A stretch of DNA of 64,000 nucleotides from Bacillus coahuilensis m4-4 (GTDB taxonomy: Bacteria > Bacillota > Bacilli > Bacillales > Bacillaceae_K), in NCBI RefSeq assembly GCF_000171615.1, contig NZ_ABFU01000037.3:47151-111150 (forward strand). The letters run 5' to 3'. Within the stretch, counting starts at the first letter, position 1. Each line of letters starts with the position of its first letter. Below the pieces are notes generated by a model that saw only the letters and a program-made list of their open reading frames with translations, ran no database searches and had not been told where the DNA came from. This document shows, piece by piece, positions 50,226-59,489 of this stretch. The translations under genes were made by a program, and so were the position numbers.

Positions 50226-53011
50226 ATGAAAACACATCGATACGTAGTAGTCGACCTTGAAACTACAGGTAATTCACCTAAGAGAGGCGACCGTATCATT
50301 CAATTATCTGCTTGTTTAATTGAACATGGAGAAATAGTAGAGCAATTTACATCATTTTTGAATCCCAATAAAACAATTCCTATATTTATTGAAGAATTAA
50401 CGGGTATTACTCAACCAATGGTGGACGATGCACCAAATTTTGAACAGATTGCTCCTAAATTAATTTCTATGTTAAATGATTCTGTATTTGTTGCCCATAA
50501 TGTAACCTTTGACCTTAGTTTTTTACAATGGGAACTTCACGCAGCTGGATATAAAACATTTCAAGGACCAATACTTGATACGGTTGAATTAGCAAAAATT
50601 TGTTTTCCAACGTCTAATTCTTATAAATTAGGAGATTTATCTGAAAAATTTAATCTTCTTCATGAACGCCCTCATCAAGCCGATAGTGATGCTTTAGCTA
50701 CCGCTAAGTTATTATTGTTATTTAAGGAGAAACTCATTTCGTTAAGAAAAACCACATTATCTAAAATGTATGATTTATCCTTTGGGCTAAAAGTAATGTT
50801 TCCCTATTAATTGATGAGGTAATAGAGCGTAAGGGTGAATTAGAATCTCCTTTAGAATCTCATTTAGAAGAATTTAAAGGACTTATTCTAAAGAAAAAGA
50901 GGGGTATTCAACAAGTTGCTCTTTCAATTCCTGACTATCCAATAAACGAACAAGAAAAGATAGCTTTATTGAAAAAAGCCTATTCTTCATACGATAATCG
51001 AATAGATCAACTAAAAATGATGGATCATGTGTATGAACAATTTAGTCAAAAAGAGTCAATGGTTATTGAAGCTGGCACGGGTATGGGGAAGACTATGGGT
51101 TATTTATTACCATCTGCTTACTATGCGCTAGAGCATAACAAAAGAGTCATTATAAGTACATATACAAACCAACTGCAGGCTCAGATACTATATAATGAAA
51201 TCCCAAAATTAAATAACATGTTGTCATTTCCTATTCATGTTTCTATTTTAAAAGGTAGAACACACTATTTAGATTTATTTAGATTTGAACAGTCATTATA
51301 CGAGAATGAAAAGCAATTTGATGTTGTATTGACAAAACTGCAAATACTAGTGTGGTTAACGGAAACGGAAACGGGAGATGTTGAAGAATTAAATCTAACG
51401 AGCGGAGGATACTTGTTTTGGAATAGAGTAAAATCCTCAAGCTATATGATTGACGAAAAGTCTAATCCTTGGTACTCATATGATTATTATGAACATGCAA
51501 AAAAACAAGCGACAAAAGCCAATATAGTCATTACTAACCACCATATGCTTATACAAAGCTTATCCCAAGAAGATTCATTTTTTGCTGACTGTAGCCATTA
51601 TGTCATAGATGAAGCCCATCATTTAGAGGAGGTTACTCAAAGGTTTTTGGGTGCCAACTTATCCTATATTGGGTTTAAAAGTAGCATGAACACTCTTGGC
51701 ACACTTGATTCTCCAGGACTTTATTCAAAGTTAGTTCATTTACTTGAAAAATTAGGTCTTCATAGTATTAGAGAAAGCTATGAATTGGATATGGCTCTTT
51801 CAAGCTGTTACGGCGTAATAGAAGACTGGTTTGGCTTTATAGGGAATAATGCATTATATACATCAGGAAAAAAACAAACGAATTAAAAAAAGAATTAAAA
51901 GAAGAGCTTATGAAAAAAGACAGGCTGGAAGATTTTTATGCCATTTCAAGTGAAGTGTTGAAAGAAATGAAATACGTGCATGCTGAACTGAATCAATTAA
52001 TTGAGACGGTTCAACGAGATGACGTACGATTAATTGAAAAAGAGATTGCATTCTTAGAAGAGGTGTATAATTTCTTACACAAGTGGACGTTAGATGTGCA
52101 ACTATTCCAGCGTTTATTTCGTAATAATGACCAATACATTGAAACAGTTGAAGGAGATACTCGCTCAATTCCTACTAGTATAGAGCTACATGAAATACCT
52201 ATGGGTACTGAGAATGTAGTAAATCAAACTCTTCTATCAAAAGGGGCCGTCATTTTTACATCTGCGACTTTAACGATTAAGGGATCTTTTGACTTTTTCT
52301 TGAAAAATCTTGGGATTGGGAACAATATAAAGACGGAGGTTTTCCAATCACCCTATAATTATAAAGAAAATTCTCGATTGATCATTGCGAAAGATATGCC
52401 AGATGTAGGTAAGGTTAAGCTATCAACTTATGTGGAGTCTTTGGTTAACCACCTAATCCCACTTGCTGAAACCACAAAGGGTAGAATGTTAATTTTATTC
52501 ACCTCATATGAAATGTTACGCTTATCGTATGACTTGATGAAAGAAAGTGGCACCTTAGATGATTATGTACTTATGGCACAAGGGATTACAGGTGGTAGTA
52601 AAGAACGGTTAACGAAAAACTTACCAAAAATTTAGAAAAAGCGATTTTATTTGGTACGAATACATTCTGGGAAGGTATCGATATTCCTGGTGAAGATTTA
52701 TCATGCCTAGTCATGGTCCGTCTTCCGTTTAGTCCACCTGATGATCCATATATTAGGGCTAAAAGTATGGAGTTGAAGAAAGAGGGTAAAACTCTTTTAT
52801 GGAGTTATCATTACCAGAAGCAGTCATTCGTTTCAAGCAAGGTATTGGTCGATTAATTCGCTCTCAGCATGATAGAGGATTAATTATTATTTTTGACCGA
52901 AGAATTATAGAAGCAAGGTATGGTCAAGAGTTCTTACAGTCAATTCCTGAAATTCCAATGGTAGAAGCAGATGTGAATGAAATGATTTCTTTGTCTCAAC
53001 AATTTTTATAA
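50226..53011 (+). CDS. dinG: DinG-family ATP-dependent helicase with exonuclease domain, four frameshifts
   Basis: N-terminal DEDD 3'-5' exonuclease domain (DLETTG, HNVTFDLSFL, HQADSDALA) fused to a superfamily 2 helicase with Walker A AGTGMGKT and the Walker B box DEAH. This Bacillus form has the nuclease domain and lacks the iron-sulfur cysteines of E. coli DinG. One base is missing at each of about 50790 (A4), 51872-51878 (A7), 52611-52615 (A5) and 52787-52790 (A4). Each repair joins conserved protein, for example LSLPEAVIRFKQGIGRLIRS after the last. The corrected length is about 929 residues. Confidence 0.94.
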
Positions 53012-53082
53012 GAAGCTAATAATTTTCGTTGAAAAACAAAAGCTAACCGTTAGAAATAGTCAGCATGAAGGAATGACATAGG

Positions 53083-53921
53083 ATGAGAATTAAAATAGTA
53101 CTTCTATTTTCTATAGTTTATTTTTTGATTACAAACCAAGCGATAGGTTCGGCACTTCCAGAAAAATCCGAAATTGATATGAATGTGGATAGTAACGAAT
53201 TTGCTGTTACGTTCTTTCCAATTGGAACATTAGAAAGTGGGATTATTCAACTTGAAAATAATCAAACGATTTTGATTAATGGTGTCACAGTAGAGAAAGA
53301 AAAGAATTAAATAAATATTTAAGTCAGTATGGTATTACTTCTATTCAAACATTGTTAATCACAAAGCCACTGGATTTAAAAGAAAGTGCTCTAGTAAACG
53401 TTTGTGAAACGTATGACATTGAATCCATTTTGATCTCCCAAAAGAACTATTCTTACGTGAAGGACCTTTTATCCTCACTTTCTGTAGAATATTTAGACAT
53501 GAATATGTCATTATCTTTAGCAAATGGAATCTCCATTAAAAATTTATATGAAAATGATAAGGGAATGAACTTTTTAATTGGTAGTAGGGAACATCAGCTT
53601 TTGTGGCTAACATCACTAAATAAAGTTGGAGAAAAAGTTCATTTAACTCAACCTTTATCAGGCGTTGATGTGGTTAAATTTCCTAGAGATCGACAATCGC
53701 ATATTACAAATCAATTTTTTACACATTTAGATCCTCAAACAGCTGTTTTGATACAAAATAACGATAAAAAGTTGGATGAGGAATTATTGGAGAATATTCA
53801 TGAGTATTGGGTCGACGTTTACTACACTGGTCAACATGGTCTCATCTCCATAAAATTTGCTGAATCTCAATATGAAGTATTGACATTTCCTGTGAAATCT
53901 CAAACAACAAAAAAAGACTAA
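53083..53921 (+). CDS. Secreted metallo-beta-lactamase-fold protein without metal ligands, one frameshift
   Basis: A signal peptide (residues 1-24) precedes a domain that follows the ComEC-type beta-lactamase fold strand by strand: VTFFPIGTLESGIIQL corresponds to the usual VTFLDVGQGDSILI, TILINGV to ILIDGG, and TLLITKPLDLKESAL to the HxHxDH strand. All metal ligands (the HxHxDH and later His) are absent. One A is missing at about 53305 (restores KEKELNKYLSQYGI). The corrected length is about 280 residues. It lies between dinG and ypmA, where B. subtilis has no gene. The function is unknown and catalysis unlikely. Confidence 0.62.
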
Positions 53922-54110
53922 CCCATACTGTGGTTAGTCAAAATTTGTGTGTGTGGATTAGAATTAGTTAATTTGATGTATGATTGACAAACATTTTTGG
54001 TGAAATCATTGATATAATGAACGATAGAGATTCGTTGTACTATATAGTGTGTCTCGTTATAATGAGCTTATGAGTAACAAATATTGTGAGGCATGAGGAG
54101 GAAATTTTGG

Positions 54111-54281
54111 TTGGAGAGTAAAATAAATATTTTATCAAGTGTAACAATAGAAAATTCTAAAGATTTATACAAAGTAGTGGATGTATTAAATCGCACCTTA
54201 AAACGAGAAAACTTAATGTTTGGACTAGCTTTAGATCAAGAAGAGCAAGACAAGGCTGTCTTTACTATATATCGTACATAA
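54111..54281 (+). CDS. ypmA: YpmA family protein (DUF4264)
   Basis: A 56-residue protein reading MESKINILSSVTIENSKD and ending FTIYRT, nearly the same as B. subtilis YpmA. The start is TTG at 54111, because family members begin at ESK and AGGAGGAAA lies 6 bases before it; the ATG at 54093 overlaps that site. The function is unknown. Confidence 0.9.
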   Translation: MESKINILSSVTIENSKDLYKVVDVLNRTLKRENLMFGLALDQEEQDKAVFTIYRT

Positions 54282-54294
54282 AAGAGTGAAGCTA

Positions 54295-54768
54295 ATGAAA
54301 AAATCGGTCCTAATCATAAGCGTACTAATTATTGTTGTCTTTAGCGTAATGGCAATCATTTATTCAAATGCCAGAAAACCATATGTTTCTACAGAAGAAA
54401 AAGCAAGAGAATTTGTAGTAACACAATTGAATTATCAATCCACACAGGATATTTATATTTACCACGGAACAGAAACGATTCTAAGTGTTGTAGGAATAAA
54501 TGAAAATGGTGAAAAAGAAGTGGCTTGGTTTTCAGAAGATGGTCAATCGGTTGAAACAAGAAATTGGGCAGATGGTATATCAAAAGATGAAGCGAAACGT
54601 ATGCTACTTAATGAAAAACCAGATGCTGAACTCCTTTCGGTGACTTTAGGGATGGAAAAGGTGGGTCCTATTTGGGAACTTTCTTACTTGGATGAGGATA
54701 ATCATTTAAATTACTATTACATCGTATGGGAAACCGGTGATTGGTGGAGAAAAATTGAAAACTTATAG
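54295..54768 (+). CDS. ypmB: YpmB family protein
   Basis: A 157-residue protein with an N-terminal membrane anchor (residues 4-22) and an extracytoplasmic PepSY-like domain (SKDEAKRMLLNEKPDAELLSV and YYYIVWETGDWW). GAGTGAAG precedes the ATG. It lies 13 bases after ypmA and 16 bases before aspB, forming one operon. The function is not known. Confidence 0.89.
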   Translation: MKKSVLIISVLIIVVFSVMAIIYSNARKPYVSTEEKAREFVVTQLNYQSTQDIYIYHGTETILSVVGINENGEKEVAWFSEDGQSVETRNWADGISKDEAKRMLLNEKPDAELLSVTLGMEKVGPIWELSYLDEDNHLNYYYIVWETGDWWRKIENL

Positions 54769-54784
54769 AGAGAGGGAAGTCTAA

Positions 54785-55981
54785 ATGAAAAAACAAATGT
54801 TAGCAAACCGTGTTCAATCTTTAACACCTTCGTCAACATTAGCTATAACAGCCAAAGCAAAAGAACTAAAAGCACAAGGTAAAGACGTAATAGGACTTGG
54901 AGCAGGTGAGCCTGACTATAATACTCCACAACATATTATTGATGCAGCATATGATTCCATGACAGCAGGTCATACAAAATATACTCCTGCTGCAGGTCTT
55001 GTGACATTAAAACAAGCCATTATTGATAAATTAAAAAATGATCAAGGTTTAGACTATGGATTGAAAAATATCATCGTAACAAGTGGAGCTAAACATGCGT
55101 TATATACCCTTTTTCAAGTGATATTGAATGATGGGGATGAAGTTATTATTCCAACACCATATTGGGTAAGTTATCCTGAACAGGTGAAGCTAGCTGGTGG
55201 AACACCGGTTTACGTTGAAGGAAAAGAAACTAATTCTTATAAAATTACTCCTAAACAACTAGCCGACAGCATTTCAGAAAAAACAAAAGCAGTGATCATT
55301 AATTCCCCGTCTAATCCAACAGGAATGTTATATTCTCGTGATGAATTAGCAGAACTAGGTAAAGTATGTTTAGAACATGATGTACTGATTGTATCTGACG
55401 AAATTTATGAGAAATTAGTGTATTTTGGGGAAACACATACTTCTATCGCTGAACTATCACATGACTTAAAGGAACAAACCATTATTATAAACGGGGTTTC
55501 TAAGTCTCATTCCATGACAGGCTGGAGAATTGGCTATGCAGTAGGGAACAAAGATATTATTAGTGCGATGAGTGACTTAGCTAGTCATTCTACTTCGAAC
55601 CCAACAACCACATCTCAATATGGTGCGATTGCAGCTTATTCAGGTACGCAAGAGCCTGTAGAAGTCATGAGAAATGCATTTGAAGAAAGATTAGACATCA
55701 TCCTACCGAAGCTACAAAACATTCCTGGTTTTAGCTGCTTAAAACCACAAGGAGCATTTTATCTGTTTCCAAATGTTAAGGAAGCAGCTATTAGGACTGG
55801 TTACACTAATGTGGATGAATTTGCGACTGCTTTACTAGAAGATGGCAATGTAGCTGTGATTGCTGGCTCAGGATTTGGTGCTCCTGACAATATACGCTTA
55901 TCTTATGCTACTTCATTAGATGTGTTAGAGGAAGCTGTTTCTAGAATTCATCAATTTGTAGAAACAAAACTAGCTAAATAA
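54785..55981 (+). CDS. aspB: Aspartate aminotransferase
   Basis: PLP-dependent class I aminotransferase linking oxaloacetate and aspartate. GLGAGEPDYNTPQHI, NSPSNPTGMLY, VSDEIYEKLVY and the PLP-lysine motif SKSHSMTGWRIGY are clear. It has 398 residues and is intact. AGAGAGGGAAG precedes the ATG. Synteny with asnS is classical in Bacillus. Confidence 0.95.
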   Translation: MKKQMLANRVQSLTPSSTLAITAKAKELKAQGKDVIGLGAGEPDYNTPQHIIDAAYDSMTAGHTKYTPAAGLVTLKQAIIDKLKNDQGLDYGLKNIIVTSGAKHALYTLFQVILNDGDEVIIPTPYWVSYPEQVKLAGGTPVYVEGKETNSYKITPKQLADSISEKTKAVIINSPSNPTGMLYSRDELAELGKVCLEHDVLIVSDEIYEKLVYFGETHTSIAELSHDLKEQTIIINGVSKSHSMTGWRIGYAVGNKDIISAMSDLASHSTSNPTTTSQYGAIAAYSGTQEPVEVMRNAFEERLDIILPKLQNIPGFSCLKPQGAFYLFPNVKEAAIRTGYTNVDEFATALLEDGNVAVIAGSGFGAPDNIRLSYATSLDVLEEAVSRIHQFVETKLAK

Positions 55982-55999
55982 TAGCTAGTTTTGTTTTTA
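55965..55999 (+). terminator. Intrinsic terminator after aspB
   Basis: ACAAAACTAGCTA and TAGCTAGTTTTGT pair around AATAA and run into TTTT. It includes the aspB stop codon. Confidence 0.82.
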
Positions 56000-56096
56000 G
56001 CATTGTATAGATTTCTGTCGAATTGTATAATGAAAAAATCAGTTGTATAATATTTTATAATACATATGAGTTTTAGCTTTATTTGGAGGTTTTAGT

Positions 56097-57388
56097 GTGA
56101 AAACAACAATTTCAGAAGTAAAACAATTTGTTGGTAAAGAAGTGACGATTGGCGCTTGGATTGCTAACAAACGTTCAAGTGGAAAGATTGCGTTCCTACA
56201 ATTACGTGATGGTACTGGATTTATTCAAGGGGTTGTCGTAAAAGCAGATGTAAGTGAAGAAGTATTTCAGTCAGCAAAGTCTATCACTCAAGAATCTTCT
56301 CTATATGTAACGGGTGAGGTTCAAGAAGATGCAAGATCCCCATTTGGTTTTGAACTATTAGTTAAGGATATTAAAATCATTCATGATTCTGTCGACTTCC
56401 CAATCACACCAAAAGAACATGGTATTGAGTTCTTGATGGATAACCGTCATTTATGGTTACGTTCTCGTCGTCAGCATGCCATCATGAAAATCAGAAATGA
56501 AATTATTCGTGCAACGTACCAGTTTTTCAATGAAAATGGATTTGTAAAAGTCGACCCACCTATTTTAACAGGTAGTGCACCAGAAGGTACATCCGAGCTA
56601 TTCCATACTAAATATTTTGATGAAGATGCTTATCTTTCTCAAAGCGGTCAATTATATATGGAAGCAGCTGCAATGGCTCTTGGAAAGTGTTCTCATTTGG
56701 TCCAACGTTCCGTGCAGAAAAATCTAAAACTAGACGTCATTTAATCGAGTTTTGGATGATTGAACCAGAGATGGCGTTTTATGAATTTGAGGATAACTTA
56801 AAAGTACAAGAAGATTATGTGTCATTTATTGTACAAGCTGTCCTTGAAAACTGTAAGTTAGAGCTTGAGCGACTTGGACGAGATACAAGCAAGCTTGAAA
56901 AAATTAAAGCACCTTTCCCACGAATTTCTTATGACGAAGCGATCAAGTTTCTTCATAAGAAAGGATTTGACGATATTGAGTGGGGAGACGATTTTGGAGC
57001 ACCTCATGAAACAGCTATCGCAGAAAGCTATGATATGCCTGTTTTCATTACACATTATCCAACAAGTTTAAAACCATTCTATATGCAACCAGATCCAAAT
57101 AGAGAAGATGTTGTGTTATGTGCTGATTTAATCGCACCAGAAGGATACGGAGAAATAATTGGTGGTTCTGAACGTATTCATAATTTGGAACTATTAAAAC
57201 AACGTATTGATGAGCATGGATTAGATACTGAAGCTTATAAGTGGTATGCTGAGTTAAGACAATTTGGGTCAGTACCACATTCTGGATTTGGTCTTGGATT
57301 AGAAAGAACGGTCGCATGGATAAGTGGTGCAGAACATGTTCGTGAATCTATTCCATTCCCTCGTTTATTAAATCGTTTATATCCTTAA
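56097..57388 (+). CDS. asnS: Asparaginyl-tRNA synthetase, one frameshift
   Basis: Class II synthetase charging tRNA-Asn. An N-terminal OB anticodon-binding domain (residues 1 to about 105) precedes the catalytic core with motif 2 ([21 protein letters not shown]) and motif 3 ([15 protein letters not shown]). One A is missing at about 56687 (restores [18 protein letters not shown]). The corrected length is about 430 residues. The start is a GTG with TTTGGAGG upstream. Confidence 0.97.
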
Positions 57389-57457
57389 TGCATAAGTATC
57401 TTTAAACCGTTCTATTGTGCGAACCATCCGGTTTTAGAGAAATAGCCATATTGATTA

Positions 57458-57490
57458 ACAGGCCACCTACAATTGTTGTAAGTGGCCTGT
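57458..57490. terminator. Hairpin between asnS and dnaD
   Basis: ACAGGCCAC and GTGGCCTGT are the outer arms of a near-perfect palindrome with TACAA/TTGTA inside. It is not followed by a good T-run, so its role as a terminator is uncertain. Confidence 0.5.
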
Positions 57491-57547
57491 CTAATTTGAG
57501 TTTCTAGTCTATACATCATGATATACTCATAAGAGAGGTGTCTAATA

Positions 57548-58255
57548 ATGAATGAAAATAAATTACTAATGACGTGGATAGATGAAGGGAATTTACAGGT
57601 TCCACAATTGCTCTTCAGTAAATACAAGAAGTTGCAGCTTAATGAGGTCGAACTTATGGTCATTTTGCAAATCTTATCCTTCCAACAGAAAGGGATTAGA
57701 TTTCCGACTCCTGAACAGTTATCCTCTAACATGACGATTTCAAGTAGTGAATGTGCATCTATACTTCGAAAATTATTTCAACAAAATATTATTCAAATCG
57801 AAGAAGGAACTTCTATTGAAGGTATACGATTTGAACAATATTCACTTCAATCCCTTTGGGAACGGATCGTGGAATTGTTACGTACTGAAAAAAAAGCGGA
57901 GGAAAAGGATAAGTCAGTACAATTGGAATCCAATCTCTACTCTATTTTTGAACAAGAATTCGGTAGACCTCTTTCACCAATCGAGGGAGAGACTTTAACC
58001 ATGTGGATTGACCAAGATGAACAAGACCCAATGATCATCAAAGCCGCTTTAAGGGAAGCAGTCATTTCAAATAAATTAAATTTCAGATATATTGATCGAA
58101 TACTATTTGAATGGAAGAAAAATGGAATTACTACCGTTGACCAAGCAAGAAATCAAAGTGAACAGTTTAGACAGCAAACTAGAAAGGATCAACCAAACAC
58201 AACTAGTCAGCCATCTAAAAAAACCGTTCCATTTTATAATTGGCTTGAGCAGTAG
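57548..58255 (+). CDS. dnaD: DNA replication initiation protein DnaD
   Basis: Primosome component in helicase loading at oriC and restart sites. The N-terminal DDBH1 winged-helix domain (about 1-100) and the C-terminal DDBH2 domain (FGRPLSPIEGETLTMWIDQ and the final YIDRILFEWKKNGITTVDQA) are both clear. It has 235 residues and is intact. GAGAGGTGTCT precedes the ATG. Confidence 0.95.
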   Translation: MNENKLLMTWIDEGNLQVPQLLFSKYKKLQLNEVELMVILQILSFQQKGIRFPTPEQLSSNMTISSSECASILRKLFQQNIIQIEEGTSIEGIRFEQYSLQSLWERIVELLRTEKKAEEKDKSVQLESNLYSIFEQEFGRPLSPIEGETLTMWIDQDEQDPMIIKAALREAVISNKLNFRYIDRILFEWKKNGITTVDQARNQSEQFRQQTRKDQPNTTSQPSKKTVPFYNWLEQ

Positions 58256-58275
58256 TGAAAGTAGGGTGAAGTAGA

Positions 58276-58945
58276 TTGTTAACCTTAAAACAAATAGAAT
58301 ACGTTGTAAACACGATGGGAGACATGTATCCTGATGCTCATTGTGAGTTGATTCATGATAACCCATTTGAATTAGTTATAGCTGTTGCTCTATCTGCTCA
58401 GTGTACGGATGCTTTAGTAAATAAAGTAACAAAAAACCTTTTTACAAAAATATAAAACACCTGAAGATTATCTCAAGGTTTCGTTAGAAGAATTACAGCA
58501 AGACATACGTTCAATAGGTTTATATCGTAATAAGGCAAAAAATATTCAAAAACTATGTAGGCAGATCTTAGATCATTTTAATGGAGAAGTTCCTAGAACG
58601 CGTGAAGAGCTAGAAGAATTAGCAGGGGTTGGAAGAAAGACGGCTAATGTAGTTCTATCTGTTGCCTATGACGTACCTGCTATTGCAGTAGATACGCATG
58701 TTGAAAGAGTGAGTAAGAGACTAGGTATATGTAAGTGGAAGGATAGTGTCCTAGAAGTTGAAAAGACGTTGATGAGAAAAATTCCAAGTGAGAAATGGTC
58801 TGTGACACACCATCGTTTAATTTTCTTTGGAAGGTATCACTGCAAAGCACAAAACCCGCAGTGTGAATCTTGTCCACTATTAGAGCTATGTAGAGAAGGA
58901 AAGAAACGGATGAAGAAAAAGGGTGTGTCCATCAGTGAAGGTTGA
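58276..58945 (+). CDS. nth: Endonuclease III, one frameshift
   Basis: Base-excision repair glycosylase/AP lyase. The helix-hairpin-helix LAGVGRKTANVV with the catalytic Lys and the following conserved Asp in AVDTHVERV are clear. The iron-sulfur cluster pattern C-x6-C-x2-C-x5-C is intact at the C-terminus. One extra A in the A5 run at about 58447-58451 breaks the frame; removing it reads LFTKYKTPEDYLKV. The start is TTG at 58276; the corrected length is about 223 residues. Confidence 0.95.
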
Positions 58946-59381
58946 TTTCTCTAAAGGAAAAAAGCTCATTTTAGAAACTCAAAACAACAGTGTAGGAGAA
59001 CATACCAAATTCAACTATCCTTTTTACACATCAGAAATAAAAGGTCTACAAGGCAGTTATTATTCAAACATTCAACGAAATTATAGAGTGTGGAACGAGT
59101 TGAAAGATGAGATTTCACAAACGATACAAGACAAGAGTCATTCAAAAGGAATGATCATTGGAATGACATTATTTATTGAAATGATGTATTGGACTAATAA
59201 TAAAGTGGTTCATGCAGATTGGGCCGAACGATTACAAACCCTTATTTTTGTTCCTTTGAATGTTTCGGAGCGTCTTTCATTTATCCAAGAACGCCCTTAT
59301 TCCTATCAGTCCTTTAAACAACTTCATGAGTTAATTCAAGAGCAAATGAAAAAGGCAGCTAAACAACATATAAACAATTAG
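58935..59381 (+). CDS. ypoC: YpoC family protein
   Basis: A 148-residue protein ending LHELIQEQMKKAA, with FNYPFYTSEIKGL near the start; it matches YpoC by place and size. It overlaps the end of nth by 11 bases. GTG at 58935 is favoured because GGGTG lies 9 bases upstream; GTG at 58923 is the alternative. The function is unknown. Confidence 0.83.
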   Translation: MKVDFSKGKKLILETQNNSVGEHTKFNYPFYTSEIKGLQGSYYSNIQRNYRVWNELKDEISQTIQDKSHSKGMIIGMTLFIEMMYWTNNKVVHADWAERLQTLIFVPLNVSERLSFIQERPYSYQSFKQLHELIQEQMKKAAKQHINN

Positions 59382-59416
59382 ACCTAACTACTGAGCTTAG
59401 TTAGGTCTAATTGTTT
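59372..59416. terminator. Bidirectional terminator after ypoC
   Basis: 19-bp perfect inverted arms, 59372-59390 and 59398-59416 (AAACAATTAGACC... with ...GGTCTAATTGTTT), contain the ypoC stop codon. Genes converge here. Confidence 0.88.
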
Positions 59417-59439
59417 AAGTATACCCTTTAAGAAAAAGG

Positions 59440-59479
59440 AAAGAAGGTGCAAAAACATGTGGTTTTTTGCACCTTCTTT
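59440..59479 (-). terminator. Terminator after ponA
   Basis: AAAGAAGGTGCAAAAA and TTTTTGCACCTTCTTT form a 16-bp perfect stem with an 8-base loop, directly after the ponA stop. Confidence 0.85.
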
Positions 59480-59489
59480 TACCTTCTTA

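Noticed and set aside
53916..53939. GACTAACC/GGTTAGTC hairpin after the beta-lactamase-fold gene as a terminator
   Set aside because: It is a good stem, but on the plus strand no T-run follows (AAAATTTG), so termination there is doubtful.
53982..54022. TTGACA and TATAAT before ypmA as a sigma-A promoter
   Set aside because: The two boxes are separated by about 23 bases, outside the workable range.
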